Origin: Paracoccaceae bacterium
GTDB lineage: Bacteria > Pseudomonadota > Alphaproteobacteria > Rhodobacterales > Rhodobacteraceae
DNA length: 64,000 bases
NCBI GenBank assembly: GCA_027489375.1
Contig: JAIXZW010000012.1
Span: 248,001-312,000 of the forward strand
Direction of reading: 5' to 3'
The position numbers and the translations under genes are program-made. Positions 18,373-28,087 of the stretch are shown here, piece by piece (position 1 is the first letter of the stretch; each line of letters opens with the position of its first letter). The notes beneath the pieces were generated by a model. That model was not told where the DNA came from and did not search any database. It saw nothing but the letters and a program-made list of their open reading frames with translations.

Positions 18373-19247
18373 CCGGCCCGACGATCTACGGGCGCGTGAT
18401 TGCGAAAGTGGTTGCGCGCCCACCGGAAGAACCCCGCGATCTGCGGCTCTTCGGCACGGCTCGCATCCGCGATCATCCAGACCTCCGAAGGCGCGGGTCG
18501 CGGTCCGTCAATCGGAAGAAGCCGCGCATCCGCCTCGGCCAGATGCACCGGCAAGAGTGCGATCCCCATGCCTGCCGCACAGCCTTCGACCATCGCTTCC
18601 GTCCCGGATGTCAGCAGCGCGACCACGCCGCCTTGCCGCGACAGCCAGCGATAGGCCGCCGTTTCGGCCAAAGCCCCCGAGGCACGGATCACCGACTGCC
18701 CGTCAAGCGTCTCCAGACGCCCACGGATCCGGTTCGTCGCCACATAGGCGGGCGCGGCATAAAGGCCCCACTCGATCCTCCCGACGACCTGCCCCGCGCA
18801 ATGCTGCGGCACCGCCGTCATCGGCCCGACCGCCACGTCGCAGACCGTCAATGCGGGCGGGTCTTCGCTGACCACCAACTCGGCGGGGCTATCTGCGCGG
18901 CCCGACCAGACGGGCAAAGCCTGCGCCAGAAAAAGCCGGGCAGACACATCGCAGGCCGCGATCCGCAACGGTGGCGGCGCATCGGTCAGGCTTTGACGCA
19001 GACGGTCGTAGACCGTGCGCATCTCCCGCGCCACGGCGACGATCTCGCGCCCGCGGGTGTTCGGTGTCATCCGCCCCGTCTCGTCGCGCAAAAACACCGG
19101 CTGCCCCCCGGCCTCGATCGCCGCAAGGCGGCGCGACATGGTGGATTGGCTCACCCCTGCCGCGCGTGCCGCCGCTGAAAGCGTCCCCGCCTCGGCGATC
19201 AAAAGGATGTCGCGCAGGTCGTTCCAGTCGGGGAATTGTGCAGCCAT
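18369..19247 (-). CDS. LysR-family transcriptional regulator
   Basis: 292 residues with an N-terminal LysR winged helix (DWNDLRDILLIAEAGTLSAAARAAGVSQSTMSRRLAAIEA) and an effector domain from about 90. The helix-turn-helix is well preserved (given by its ends DWNDL and RRLAAIE). LysR genes are often divergent from a target, but the upstream gene here (DUF1330) runs in the same direction. Target and ligand unknown. Confidence 0.9.
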   Translation of the reverse strand: MAAQFPDWNDLRDILLIAEAGTLSAAARAAGVSQSTMSRRLAAIEAGGQPVFLRDETGRMTPNTRGREIVAVAREMRTVYDRLRQSLTDAPPPLRIAACDVSARLFLAQALPVWSGRADSPAELVVSEDPPALTVCDVAVGPMTAVPQHCAGQVVGRIEWGLYAAPAYVATNRIRGRLETLDGQSVIRASGALAETAAYRWLSRQGGVVALLTSGTEAMVEGCAAGMGIALLPVHLAEADARLLPIDGPRPAPSEVWMIADASRAEEPQIAGFFRWARNHFRNHAPVDRRAG

Positions 19248-19334
19248 CGGCGGGACCTCGCGTGTGAATTCTGTGAAGCAACAGAGACACTCGCGAAATC
19301 ACGGCCTTTCGGCAGGACGTAGGTTTAACGATTG

Positions 19335-19350
19335 TTAACCCTTCGTCAAC
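19335..19350. promoter_or_regulatory. Weak CtrA-like motif
   Basis: TTAA-N7-TCAAC (TTAACCCTTCGTCAAC), one mismatch from the CtrA consensus TTAA-N7-TTAAC, next to a second TTAA at 19325-19328 with N6 spacing. It lies 88 bases before the LysR-type gene. Low confidence because one of the two half-sites is degenerate. Confidence 0.25.
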
Positions 19351-19383
19351 AGAAGGCGGGCAAAACCCATACCCCGCAAATAG

Positions 19384-19409
19384 AAAACGGCCCCCTGCGG
19401 GACCGTTTT
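19384..19409 (-). terminator. Probable intrinsic terminator after DUF1330/alaS
   Basis: Stem AAAACGG / CCGTTTT with an inner CCC/GGG pairing, 20 bases beyond the stop of the DUF1330 gene on the minus strand, ending in a T-rich stretch. It would end the alaS-DUF1330 transcript before the LysR-type gene. Confidence 0.65.
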
Positions 19410-19429
19410 AGATCGGCTGTTCCCGTGGT

Positions 19430-19720
19430 TCAGCCGATCTCTTCGACGACCACAAGATCACGGACCGATGCACCCTTGGCATGGGCCAGCGCCGCTTGAT
19501 ACTCGGCAGAATTGTAGCAAGCCACCGCCGCCTCGACGCTGGGGAACCGCGCCACCACATTGCGGGCGCGATCGTTGCCTTCAAGCTGCACATAGCGGCC
19601 ACCACGGGCAAGGAAAACCCCGCCATGCGCGGCGATGGCAGGGCCTGCGCCCGCGGCGTATTTGCCGTAGGCTTCGGCATCGGTCACATGCACATGGGCA
19701 ATCCAGAGGGCTGTCGGCAT
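19430..19720 (-). CDS. DUF1330 family protein
   Basis: 96 residues, MPTALWIAHVHVTDAEAYGKYAAGAGPAI, then GGVFLARGGRYVQLEG and FPSVEAAVACYNSAEYQAALAHA. This is the DUF1330 dimeric alpha-beta barrel fold, related to ABM-type small proteins of unknown reaction. Starts three bases after the alaS stop, same strand, so it is expressed with alaS. Confidence 0.93.
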   Translation of the reverse strand: MPTALWIAHVHVTDAEAYGKYAAGAGPAIAAHGGVFLARGGRYVQLEGNDRARNVVARFPSVEAAVACYNSAEYQAALAHAKGASVRDLVVVEEIG

Positions 19721-19723
19721 CGG

Positions 19724-22378
19724 TTACGCCCCCAGCACGGCTTCGGCGGCCTTGATGGCAGCCTCGGCCCCCGCGATATCGGCCCCGCCGGCCTGCGCCA
19801 TGTCGGGGCGGCCACCGCCGCCCTTGCCGCCCATCGCCTCGGCCGCGGCCTTGACCAGCGACACCGCCGACAGCTTCGCCGTCAGGTCCGCAGTCACCCC
19901 CGCCGCAACGGCGGGCTTGGCCCCCGTATCGGCGATCAGCAGCACTGCGCCCGACCCGATCCGCGCCTTCATCTCGTCGATCAGCGCGGGCAGGTCCTTG
20001 CCCGACACGCCGGAAAGAATCTGCGCGATGAACTTCACCCCGCCGATCTCCTTGGCCTCGGGTCCGGCCGCCTTGCCGCCCATTGCAACCTCGCGGCGCA
20101 ACTGCGCAACCTCGTTCTGCAACGCACGGCGTTCTTCGGCCAGCGCCTTCACGCGGTCCACCACATCGACGACCGACGCCTTCAGCACCGCCGCCACATC
20201 GGCCAGCCGCGCATCCTGCGCCCGCAGATGGTCCAGCGCCGCCTGCCCCGTCAACGCCTCGATCCGGCGCACACCGGCGCTCGACGCGCTTTCCGACAGC
20301 AGCACGAAGGCCCCGATATCCCCCGTGCGCGCCACATGCGTGCCGCCGCAAAGTTCAAGGCTGTAGGTCTTGCCATCCGCACCCTTGCCCGACCCGTCGA
20401 GGCTACCCATCGACACGACCCGAACCTCGTCGCCATATTTCTCGCCGAACAGCGCCTGCGCGCCCAAGGCCCGCGCATCGTCCGGCGTCATGATCCGCGT
20501 GTCCACGGCCGTGTTCTGGCGGACGTAATCGTTCACCTCGGCCTCGACCGCCGCGATTTCCGCAGCCGACATCCCCGCCGAATGGCTGAAGTCAAAGCGC
20601 AACCGGTCCGGCGCGTTGAGCGAGCCGCGCTGTGCCACATGCTCGCCAAGCGCACGGCGCAGCGCCTCGTGCAAGAGGTGCGTGGCCGAGTGGTTGGCAC
20701 GGATCGCGCCACGGCGCTTGTGCTCCACCTCAAGCTTCGCGGGCTGGCCCTTGGCAATCTTGCCTTCGACCACCTCGGCCATGTGGATGAACACACCCGC
20801 CGATTTCTTGGTGTCGGTCACATGGGCAAGGCCCGTCGCGGTGCGGATATAGCCCGTGTCGCCGACCTGCCCGCCCGATTCCGCATAGAACGGAGTCTGG
20901 TTGACCACGACCTGCACCGAACCACCCGCCGCAACCTCGGCCACCTCGCCGCCATCCTTGACCAGCGCGTTCACCACGCCCTCGGCGCTTTCGGTGTCAT
21001 AGCCAAGGAATTCGGTCGCCCCATGCGCTTCGGCCAGTTCGAACCAGATCTTGGCGTCCTTCGCCTCGCCCGTTCCGGACCATGCGGCGCGGGCCTTGGT
21101 CTTCTGCTCGTCCATCGCCGCGTCGAAACCGGCCACATCCACGGCCCGCCCCTTTTCACGCAGCGCGTCCTGCGTCAGGTCCAGCGGGAAGCCATAGGTG
21201 TCGTAAAGCTTGAACGCCGCGGCCCCCGGAAGGTCCGCGCCTTCGGGAATCCGCGCGAGTTCATCGTCCAAAAGCCGCAGGCCACGGTCCAGCGTCTGGC
21301 GGAAGCGCGTCTCCTCCAGCCGCAGCGTCTCCTCGATCAGCGCCTGCGCGCGCGAGAGTTCGGGGTAAGCCCCACCCATCTGCCGCACCAGCGCCGGCAC
21401 CAGACGGTGCATCACGGGATCTTGCGCGCCCAGCATGTGCGCGTGGCGCATGGCACGGCGCATGATGCGGCGCAGCACGTAGCCGCGCCCTTCGTTCGAA
21501 GGCATGACACCATCGGCAATCAGGAACGAGGTCGACCGCAGGTGATCCGCGATCACGCGGTGATGCACCTTGCCCGGACCGTCGGGATCGTTGCTCGTCG
21601 CATGGGCCGATGCCTCGATCAACGACCGCATGAGGTCGGTGTCATAGTTGTCATGCTTGCCCTGCAACAACGCGCCGATCCGCTCCAGCCCCATGCCGGT
21701 GTCGATCGACTGCATGTCGAGCGGGCGCATGGTGCCATCCGCGAACTGCTCGTTCTGCATGAAGACGTTGTTCCAGATCTCGATGAAACGGTCGCCGTCC
21801 TCATCCTTCGATCCGGGCGGGCCGCCCCAGATATGGTCGCCGTGGTCGTAGAAAATCTCGGTGCAGGGGCCGCAGGGACCGGTCGGCCCCATGCGCCAGA
21901 AGTTGTCATCCGTCGGGATGCGGATGATGCGGGCCTCGTCCAGCCCCGCCACTTTCTTCCAGATCCCCGCCGCCTCGTCATCGGTGTGATAGACGGTGAC
22001 GCAAAGCTTCTTCGGGTCGATCCCAAAATCCTTGGTCAGCAACTCCCACGAAAACGCGATCGCCTCGGCCTTGAAATAATCGCCGAAGCTGAAATTCCCC
22101 AGCATTTCAAAGAATGTATGGTGCCGCGCCGTGTAGCCGACGTTATCAAGGTCGTTGTGCTTGCCGCCCGCCCGCACGCATTTCTGCGCCGTGGTCGCCC
22201 GCTTGTAATCCCGCGTCTCGACGCCGGTGAAGCAGTTCTTGAACTGCACCATGCCCGAGTTTGCGAACATCAGCGTCGGATCGTTGCGCGGCACCAGCGG
22301 CGAGGAGTCGACCACGCGATGCCCGTTACGCTGGAAAAAGTCGAGGAAAGTGGAGCGGATATCGTTCAGCGACGCCAT
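19724..22378 (-). CDS. alaS: Alanyl-tRNA synthetase
   Basis: Charges tRNA-Ala. 884 residues, full length. The class II catalytic domain begins [21 protein letters not shown] with [19 protein letters not shown]. The editing domain has the zinc ligands [12 protein letters not shown] and later [14 protein letters not shown] glycine-rich C-Ala domain ([16 protein letters not shown]) ends the protein. It lies between recA and a DUF1330 gene on the minus strand. Confidence 0.98.
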   Translation of the reverse strand: MASLNDIRSTFLDFFQRNGHRVVDSSPLVPRNDPTLMFANSGMVQFKNCFTGVETRDYKRATTAQKCVRAGGKHNDLDNVGYTARHHTFFEMLGNFSFGDYFKAEAIAFSWELLTKDFGIDPKKLCVTVYHTDDEAAGIWKKVAGLDEARIIRIPTDDNFWRMGPTGPCGPCTEIFYDHGDHIWGGPPGSKDEDGDRFIEIWNNVFMQNEQFADGTMRPLDMQSIDTGMGLERIGALLQGKHDNYDTDLMRSLIEASAHATSNDPDGPGKVHHRVIADHLRSTSFLIADGVMPSNEGRGYVLRRIMRRAMRHAHMLGAQDPVMHRLVPALVRQMGGAYPELSRAQALIEETLRLEETRFRQTLDRGLRLLDDELARIPEGADLPGAAAFKLYDTYGFPLDLTQDALREKGRAVDVAGFDAAMDEQKTKARAAWSGTGEAKDAKIWFELAEAHGATEFLGYDTESAEGVVNALVKDGGEVAEVAAGGSVQVVVNQTPFYAESGGQVGDTGYIRTATGLAHVTDTKKSAGVFIHMAEVVEGKIAKGQPAKLEVEHKRRGAIRANHSATHLLHEALRRALGEHVAQRGSLNAPDRLRFDFSHSAGMSAAEIAAVEAEVNDYVRQNTAVDTRIMTPDDARALGAQALFGEKYGDEVRVVSMGSLDGSGKGADGKTYSLELCGGTHVARTGDIGAFVLLSESASSAGVRRIEALTGQAALDHLRAQDARLADVAAVLKASVVDVVDRVKALAEERRALQNEVAQLRREVAMGGKAAGPEAKEIGGVKFIAQILSGVSGKDLPALIDEMKARIGSGAVLLIADTGAKPAVAAGVTADLTAKLSAVSLVKAAAEAMGGKGGGGRPDMAQAGGADIAGAEAAIKAAEAVLGA

Positions 22379-22479
22379 GCTCGGAAAGCCCTTTCGAAAG
22401 GCGGAAAACCGGTTTTCGGCCCCTCAATTAGCCCCCCGCCGCGCCCCTGTCCACCGCTTGGGGCGCGACCAAAGAAAAA

Positions 22480-22505
22480 AGGCCGGAACCCAGGGGTTCC
22501 GGCCT
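22480..22505 (-). terminator. Intrinsic terminator after recA
   Basis: Perfect stem AGGCCGGAACC / GGTTCCGGCCT with a four-base loop; on the minus strand it is followed by TTTTTTCTTT. It begins 25 bases after the recA stop and separates recA from alaS. Confidence 0.92.
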
Positions 22506-22529
22506 GTCTTTTGACCATCCGGTCAGCGA

Positions 22530-23603
22530 TCACATGTCCACGACATCCGGCTCTTCGCCCGTATCCGCCATGAGGAAATCGAGACCATTGGCCGCGCGGA
22601 TCTTGTCCTCGATCTCCTGCGCGACACCGGGGTTCTGCTTCAGGAACAGTTTCGCATTCTCGCGCCCCTGCCCGATCCGCTCGTCGCCATAGGAATACCA
22701 AGACCCCGATTTCTCGACGACACCGGCCTTCACGCCGATATCGACCAGCTCGCCCGTCTTGGAAATCCCCTCGCCATACATGATGTCGAATTCCACCTGC
22801 TTGAAGGGCGGGGCGACCTTGTTCTTCACCACCTTGACGCGGGTGGTGTTGCCCACGACATCGTCCTTTTCCTTGATCGACCCGATCCGGCGGATATCCA
22901 GACGGACAGAGGCATAGAATTTCAGCGCGTTGCCGCCCGTGGTGGTTTCGGGGCTGCCGAACATCACGCCGATCTTCATGCGGATCTGGTTGATGAAGAT
23001 CACCATGCAGTTGCTGCGGCCGATGCTCGCCGTCAGCTTCCGCATCGCCTGGCTCATCAGACGCGCCTGTGCGCCGACCTGCGCGTCGCCCATGTCGCCC
23101 TCGATCTCGGACTTCGGCGTCAGCGCCGCGACCGAGTCGACGACGATGAGGCTGACCGCACCCGACCGCACCAGCGTATCGACGATCTCCAGCGCCTGTT
23201 CACCCGTGTCCGGCTGGCTGATCAGCAGCTCGTCAAGGTTAACGCCCAGCTTCTTGGCATATTGCGGGTCAAGCGCGTGTTCCGCGTCGACAAAGGCGCA
23301 GACGCCGCCCTTTTTCTGCTCTTCCGCCACCACATGCAGCGTGAGCGTGGTCTTGCCCGAAGATTCGGGGCCGTAAATCTCGACGATCCGCCCCTTCGGC
23401 AGGCCACCGATCCCCAGCGCGATATCCAGCCCCAGCGATCCGGTCGAGGTCGCTTCGATATCCATGATGGGGTTGTTTTCCCCCAGCTTCATGATCGAGC
23501 CCTTGCCGAACTGCCGTTCGATCTGTGCCAGTGCGCTTTCGAGCGCCTTCTGCTTGTCCATTTCGCGCTTTCCGTTCAAATCGAGGAGTGTCGCTGTCGA
23601 CAT
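22530..23603 (-). CDS. recA: Recombinase RecA
   Basis: DNA strand exchange and SOS co-protease. 357 residues from [20 protein letters not shown], start supported by GGAGA before ATG. Walker [11 protein letters not shown], the [18 protein letters not shown] block, loop 2 [21 protein letters not shown] and the acidic C-terminus ([11 protein letters not shown]) are intact. A LexA-type box lies 52 bases upstream. Monocistronic by the terminator before alaS. Confidence 0.98.
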   Translation of the reverse strand: MSTATLLDLNGKREMDKQKALESALAQIERQFGKGSIMKLGENNPIMDIEATSTGSLGLDIALGIGGLPKGRIVEIYGPESSGKTTLTLHVVAEEQKKGGVCAFVDAEHALDPQYAKKLGVNLDELLISQPDTGEQALEIVDTLVRSGAVSLIVVDSVAALTPKSEIEGDMGDAQVGAQARLMSQAMRKLTASIGRSNCMVIFINQIRMKIGVMFGSPETTTGGNALKFYASVRLDIRRIGSIKEKDDVVGNTTRVKVVKNKVAPPFKQVEFDIMYGEGISKTGELVDIGVKAGVVEKSGSWYSYGDERIGQGRENAKLFLKQNPGVAQEIEDKIRAANGLDFLMADTGEEPDVVDM

Positions 23604-23654
23604 GTCCGTCTCCCTATATTTCACAGCCGCGATCCGGCGGCAATTGCTGCGCTT

Positions 23655-23669
23655 GTTCCCCAAGTGTTC
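23655..23669. promoter_or_regulatory. LexA (SOS) box upstream of recA
   Basis: GTTCCCCAAGTGTTC is GTTC-N7-GTTC, the direct-repeat LexA operator described for Rhodobacter and other alphaproteobacteria. It lies 52-66 bases before the recA ATG. Confidence 0.85.
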
Positions 23670-23802
23670 TCATCTTTATGAGCACAAAACGGGAACGTGG
23701 CAAATGGTTTCTCGTGCGTTCAGCATGGAATCGATTGGTTAAGGCTTGGTTTAGACCGCCCGCCCCGTTTAAAAGGGCGCAAAAGCCATAACGGGTGCCG
23801 CA

Positions 23803-24405
23803 ATGCTGGTTTTCTGGGAACAACGTCTCGCCATTCTCGCTACGCCGAAGACCGGCTCCACCGCGATCGAATCCGCGCTCGAACCCCTTGCCACGATGGC
23901 CGTCCAGCGCCCGCCCGTGCTGAAGCACACACCCGTCCAGCGCTTCCACCGGTTCATCGGCCCCTATCTCGAAGTCACCTCGGGCCAACCGTTCACCCTC
24001 GTCGCGCTGATGCGGGAACCGCGCGACTGGCTCGGTTCGTGGTTCCGCTACCGCCAACGCGACGAAGGGGTGGACCCTGCCAAAAGCACCGCGGGAATGA
24101 CCTTCGACCGCTTCGTCAACGCGTGGTGTGACGATCCGCAGCCCGAATTCGCCGCGGTGGGAAGTCAGGCAAAATTCCTGCAGCCCAAGGCGGAAAAAGG
24201 ATTGGACCACCTCTTCCGCTACGAAGAGATCGACACCTTCGTCCATTTCCTCGAAGAACGGCTCGGCTGCGAAATCGTCTTGCCCCGCCTCAACGTCTCG
24301 CCCCCCGGTGATCTGAACCTTTCGCCCGCAACCGAAGCGCGTCTGCGCAAGGCTGCCGCCCGCGACTTCGCGCTTTACGAAACACTCAGCGCATCCGACA
24401 TCTGA
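23803..24405 (+). CDS. Sulfotransferase-like P-loop protein
   Basis: 200 residues from MLVFWEQRLAILATPKTGSTAIESAL. TPKTGSTAIE (13-22) resembles the 5'-phosphosulfate loop of sulfotransferases and REPRDWLGSWFRYR (about 71-84) resembles the 3'-phosphate motif. It is shorter than typical enzymes and stands alone. The final 31 bases overlap the 3' end of convergent cckA. Acceptor unknown; related Rhodobacterales proteins are annotated only as sulfotransferase family. Confidence 0.75.
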   Translation: MLVFWEQRLAILATPKTGSTAIESALEPLATMAVQRPPVLKHTPVQRFHRFIGPYLEVTSGQPFTLVALMREPRDWLGSWFRYRQRDEGVDPAKSTAGMTFDRFVNAWCDDPQPEFAAVGSQAKFLQPKAEKGLDHLFRYEEIDTFVHFLEERLGCEIVLPRLNVSPPGDLNLSPATEARLRKAAARDFALYETLSASDI

Positions 24406-26120
24406 ACCTGCGCGCCCTTCAACCGTGCCGTGACCAGATCACCAAGCTCCACCAGTGTGAACGGCTTGGACAGGAAAACGGAATTCGCCACCCTGCCCTG
24501 CGACTGCGATGGCGTGTCCGAGGCATAGCCCGACATGAAGATCACCGGCAGTCCCGGTTTGCGCTGCAACGCCTGCCCCACCCATGCCGGCCCGTCCAGA
24601 CCCGGCAGGACCAGATCGCTGATCAGGATATCGACCGCGAGGTCGACGTTTTCCATGATCGTCAACGCCTCTTCGCCCGTCGCTGCCTCGAGCACGGTCA
24701 GGCCGCGCATGCGCAGCGCACGGGCGGCAAAGGCGCGGACGGGGGCTTCATCCTCGACCAGCAACACGACCCCGTCGACCGCGCCCTGTTTCTGTCGGGC
24801 GGGAGGGGCGGCAGCCGCCATCGGAGCCGGAACGGCGAGAGCTGGAAACCAAAGCTGGAACTCCGTTCCCGAACCCGGCTCGGACTCGACGAAGATGTAT
24901 CCCCCCGATTGCTTGACGATGCCGTAGACCGTTGACAGTCCCAGCCCCGTCCCCTCGCCCGCGCGTTTGGTCGTGAAGAACGGCTCGAAAATCTTGCCGA
25001 TGGTTTCGGGGGACATGCCGGTCCCGGTGTCGCTGATGCGGATCATCGCATAGCGGCCCGCGGGAACGGTGACACGGTCGCGCAGCATGGGTTCGCCAAG
25101 CTCCACAAGATCGGTCGTGATGCCCAGCACCCCGCCTGACGGCATCGCATCGCGCGCATTCACCGCAAGGTTCATGATCACCTGCTCGAACTGGCGCTTG
25201 TCCGCACGGATCGCCACGGGTTCCGGCGCATGCCGCAACTCGAGAAGCACCGCCCCGCCAAGCAGACGTTTCAGCAGATGCGTCAACTCACCCAGCACAT
25301 CCGCCAGATCGACCCGTTCCGGCACCAGCGTCTGCTTGCGCGAAAAGGCGAGCAGTTGCCGCACCAGGGCCGCCGCCCTGTAAGCGTTCTGCTGGATCTG
25401 GATCAGGTCGGGATGGTCAAGATCGTCGGGCCTGTGACGCAACAGAAGCAATTCGCAATGGCCCGAAATCGCCGTCAGCAGATTGTTGAAATCATGCGCC
25501 ACGCCACCGGCAAGTTGCCCGATCGCTTGCATCTTCTGGCTTTGGGTGAACTGCACCTCAAGCCGTTTCATCGCCGTGGCATCCTGCATGACAGCCATCA
25601 CCGCGCCGTCGCCGAAAGGCTGCAACGTCAGTTGCACGAAGTTCTCGGCCTCCGCCTCCGCGCCGCGCAGACGCAGCACCTCGGTTCCGCCGGGGTGGCG
25701 GCCTGCCGCAACCTCGGCGATCCAGTCCGACACGGGCCGACCAAGATCCTCGCATATCTCGTGCATTGCGGGCAGCGGGCCGGTCAGCCGCCCGATCAAC
25801 TGCCGCGCTGCGGGGTTGGCGTCCTGCACGGATCCGTCGGCCCCCAGCCGCAGCAAGGCCACGGGCACCGCATGAAAGCCCGCATCCACCGCCTGTCGGC
25901 TCCGCCCGATCCGTGGCCGGCGCAAGGCCAAGGTGCCCCCGCGCCAGCGCCCCGCTCCCGCCCGCAGCGCAAAGCCCGCAACCATCGCGCCAAGCGCCAC
26001 GAACACCAGCAGCGGCACGCGCTCCGCCGGAACGAAAGCCAGGAGTGACAAGCCAAAAAGGATCAAAAGGCCGATCAGCACGCGCCTTTCACCAAGTCCT
26101 GCCCGCCTGCCCGAAAACAT
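24375..26120 (-). CDS. cckA: Hybrid sensor histidine kinase CckA
   Basis: Membrane kinase that feeds the ChpT-CtrA phosphorelay. 581 residues from ATG 26120, which has a GGGGGCAGG site; a TTG at 26156 is rejected because it almost touches the CtrA box. Two N-terminal membrane spans (13-31, 35-53), a PAS-like region (about 75-185), HisKA with QLAGGVAHDFNNLLT (H209), ATPase boxes NLAVNARDAM, DTGTGM, TGLGLSTVYG, and a receiver domain (450-570) with phospho-acceptor D502 in SDLVLPGLDG. The AHDFNNLL form is CckA-typical. Confidence 0.93.
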   Translation of the reverse strand: MFSGRRAGLGERRVLIGLLILFGLSLLAFVPAERVPLLVFVALGAMVAGFALRAGAGRWRGGTLALRRPRIGRSRQAVDAGFHAVPVALLRLGADGSVQDANPAARQLIGRLTGPLPAMHEICEDLGRPVSDWIAEVAAGRHPGGTEVLRLRGAEAEAENFVQLTLQPFGDGAVMAVMQDATAMKRLEVQFTQSQKMQAIGQLAGGVAHDFNNLLTAISGHCELLLLRHRPDDLDHPDLIQIQQNAYRAAALVRQLLAFSRKQTLVPERVDLADVLGELTHLLKRLLGGAVLLELRHAPEPVAIRADKRQFEQVIMNLAVNARDAMPSGGVLGITTDLVELGEPMLRDRVTVPAGRYAMIRISDTGTGMSPETIGKIFEPFFTTKRAGEGTGLGLSTVYGIVKQSGGYIFVESEPGSGTEFQLWFPALAVPAPMAAAAPPARQKQGAVDGVVLLVEDEAPVRAFAARALRMRGLTVLEAATGEEALTIMENVDLAVDILISDLVLPGLDGPAWVGQALQRKPGLPVIFMSGYASDTPSQSQGRVANSVFLSKPFTLVELGDLVTARLKGAQVQMSDALSVS

Positions 26121-26159
26121 CCTGCCCCCGTCGTTTTCCGGCACTATTGCGGGCAAGCT

Positions 26160-26175
26160 TTAAGAATAGGTTAAC
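26160..26175. promoter_or_regulatory. CtrA-type box upstream of cckA
   Basis: TTAAGAATAGGTTAAC exactly fits TTAA-N7-TTAAC. It lies 40-55 bases upstream of the cckA ATG, in the short gap after the rsmB-like gene. It suggests CtrA feedback on its own kinase. Confidence 0.7.
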
Positions 26176-26180
26176 GGCAT

Positions 26181-27320
26181 TCAGCCTTTGCGCAGCACCG
26201 CGCCGTAGAAACCGTCGCCCCCGTCCAGCGGGGTGAAACGGCGCTCGGCCTGCAATGTCCAGCCCGTCTGCTCTGCCAGAAAGCCGCGGATCTGCCCGCC
26301 ATTCTCGGCGTCCAGAAGCGAACAAGTGGCATAGCCCAGAACACCGCCCGCCTTCACCAAAGCCGCCGCCTCGCGCAGGATCGTCGACTGCACGCGCGTC
26401 AGTTCCGCCAACCTCTCGCCGGTCAGCGCCCATTTTCCCTGCGGGTCACGCCGCCAACTGCCCGAGCCGGAGCAGGGCACATCTGTCAACACCAGATCAT
26501 AGGGCGCCGCTGCCGCAGGCTTCGCCACCGTCTTGACGGTTGCCCCCGCCCGTTTGGCCCGCACCGGAAGGTCCGACATCCGTCGCGCCTCGGCATCATG
26601 GGCGAAAAGCTGCAACCGCGCCTGCGCCGCCATCGCCAGCGTCTTTCCCCCGCCCCCTGCGCAGAAATCCAGCACGCGCATCCCGTCGCGGAGCGGAAGC
26701 ATCTCCACCACCGCCTGCGACGCCGCATCCTGCATCTCGACCAAGCCCTCGGCATAGGCGGCGGAATTCTGGACCTTGCGCGCCCCCCCCACCACCGCAA
26801 GCGCCGAAGCGGCCAGCGGATGGGGCAGCGCGTCGATCCCGTCCTGCGCCAGCGCGGCCATTGCCGCCTCGCGCGTTGTCCTTGCCAGATTGACCCGCAG
26901 GAAAACGGGGGCGCGCGACCGCATCGCCTGCATCACCGCCGCGAAATCCGGCCCGAGGCTGGCTTCGAGCTGCGGGCCGAGCCATTCCGGACAATCCAGC
27001 GCCTCAAGCCCTTCGGCCTGCCGTCCCGCCAGCACGGGCACGGCGGGCGCATGACCTTCGCCCGAGAACAGCGGTTCAAGTCCTTGCGCCCGCGCCCAGC
27101 CGAGAACAAGGTCATACCCCGTGCCGCCGCCGCCAAGCGCAGCGCAGGACCGTCTGCACCGCAGGACATCATAGACGATGTCGCGTATGGCGGCGCGGTC
27201 GCCCGAACCGGCAAAGCGGTTCGCACGGCCCCAGTTGGTCAGCGCCACCTCGGCCACCTGCCCTGCGAGAATCCGGTCCAGCACCTCGATTGCCGCTGCC
27301 GCCCGCGCCGCCGGAATCAT
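26181..27320 (-). CDS. RsmB-like 16S rRNA (cytosine-C5) methyltransferase
   Basis: 379 residues from MIPAARAAAAIEVLDRIL. An N-terminal NusB-like helical part (1-60) is followed by an RsmB/NOP2 methyltransferase with SAM motif VLDFCAGGGGKTLA, the DVPCSGSGSWRRDPQ catalytic cysteine loop, KW, and the second cysteine in YATCSLL. The longer open frame extending over the SDR gene is not used: the ATG here overlaps the SDR stop by four bases (ATGA). Convergence of motifs makes the family certain; exact rRNA site is inferred. Confidence 0.92.
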   Translation of the reverse strand: MIPAARAAAAIEVLDRILAGQVAEVALTNWGRANRFAGSGDRAAIRDIVYDVLRCRRSCAALGGGGTGYDLVLGWARAQGLEPLFSGEGHAPAVPVLAGRQAEGLEALDCPEWLGPQLEASLGPDFAAVMQAMRSRAPVFLRVNLARTTREAAMAALAQDGIDALPHPLAASALAVVGGARKVQNSAAYAEGLVEMQDAASQAVVEMLPLRDGMRVLDFCAGGGGKTLAMAAQARLQLFAHDAEARRMSDLPVRAKRAGATVKTVAKPAAAAPYDLVLTDVPCSGSGSWRRDPQGKWALTGERLAELTRVQSTILREAAALVKAGGVLGYATCSLLDAENGGQIRGFLAEQTGWTLQAERRFTPLDGGDGFYGAVLRKG

Positions 27321-28063
27321 GCCTTGCGCTCCTGCAGGATGTTCCCGCCATCGACCACAAGGGTCGCACCGTTCACATAGGATGCGCCTTCCGAGGCCAG
27401 GAATGCCACCACGGCCGCCACCTCTTCGGGACGCCCTGCCCGCCGTGGAGGGGTGGCAAGCGCCGCCCGCCGCTCGGCATCCGTCAAGGCTCCGCTGTCG
27501 ATCCAGCCGGGAGCCACGGCATTGACCGTCACTCCGCTTGCCGCCACCTCGAGCGCAAGCGCATGGGCCAGTCCGATCATCGCCGCCTTCGCCGCGGAAT
27601 AGGCCGCCTCGCCCGGATTGCTGACCATCGGGCCAGTGACCGAGGACATCATCACCACCCGCCCCCATTTGCGCGCAACCATCGCCGGCAGGAAAGCCCG
27701 CGTCACCAGAACCGCCGTGGTCAGCGACGCATCCATGGCCCGCCGCCACTGATCCGCGTCGAGATCGAGGAACGCCACCTGCTCCGCCGGAGCACCGACC
27801 GATCCCATGCCCGCGTTGTTCACCAGCACGTCGACCGGACCGATCTCGTGCAGCAGGCGCGTCACCTGCACGCCTTCGGTCAGGTCCGCCACATGCGCGC
27901 TGACCGTGCAGCCTTCGGCCAAAAGTTCCGCCGCCCGCGCATGGATGCGCCCCGTCGTCGCGGTGATCGCAAGATCGTATCCCGCCGCCCCCAGCGCCCG
28001 CGCGGTGGCAAGGCCGATGCCGCCCGCCGCACCGGCCCCCGTGATCAATGCCTTGCGCCGCAT
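27317..28063 (-). CDS. Short-chain dehydrogenase/reductase (FabG-like SDR)
   Basis: 248 residues. NAD(P) motif TGAGAAGGIGLATA (8-21), NNAGMGSVG, the catalytic tyrosine-lysine in YSAAKAAMIGLAHAL, and VNAVAPGWIDSG are classical SDR marks; ENILQERKA-like end is normal length. Co-directional and ATGA-coupled to the rsmB-like gene. Substrate cannot be told from sequence. Confidence 0.93.
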   Translation of the reverse strand: MRRKALITGAGAAGGIGLATARALGAAGYDLAITATTGRIHARAAELLAEGCTVSAHVADLTEGVQVTRLLHEIGPVDVLVNNAGMGSVGAPAEQVAFLDLDADQWRRAMDASLTTAVLVTRAFLPAMVARKWGRVVMMSSVTGPMVSNPGEAAYSAAKAAMIGLAHALALEVAASGVTVNAVAPGWIDSGALTDAERRAALATPPRRAGRPEEVAAVVAFLASEGASYVNGATLVVDGGNILQERKA

Positions 28064-28087
28064 CCTGCCCCCCGTTTGGACGCAAGA

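Noticed and set aside
16510..18423. A 637-residue minus-strand frame opposite typA.
   Set aside because: Runs against a certain gene over its whole length and has no motifs.
19481..22573. A 1,030-residue open frame on the plus strand opposite alaS.
   Set aside because: It is the antisense shadow of alaS and DUF1330; rich in Arg, His and Pro with no family motif.
23735..23760. CtrA-like TTAA-N7-TTTA near 23740 upstream of the sulfotransferase-like gene.
   Set aside because: The second half-site has a mismatch and the distance offers no clear target; too weak to list.
26181..28085. Fusion of an SDR-region frame with the rsmB-like gene as one 634-residue protein.
   Set aside because: The first third is out of frame with the real SDR gene; the methyltransferase has its own ATG overlapping the SDR stop.
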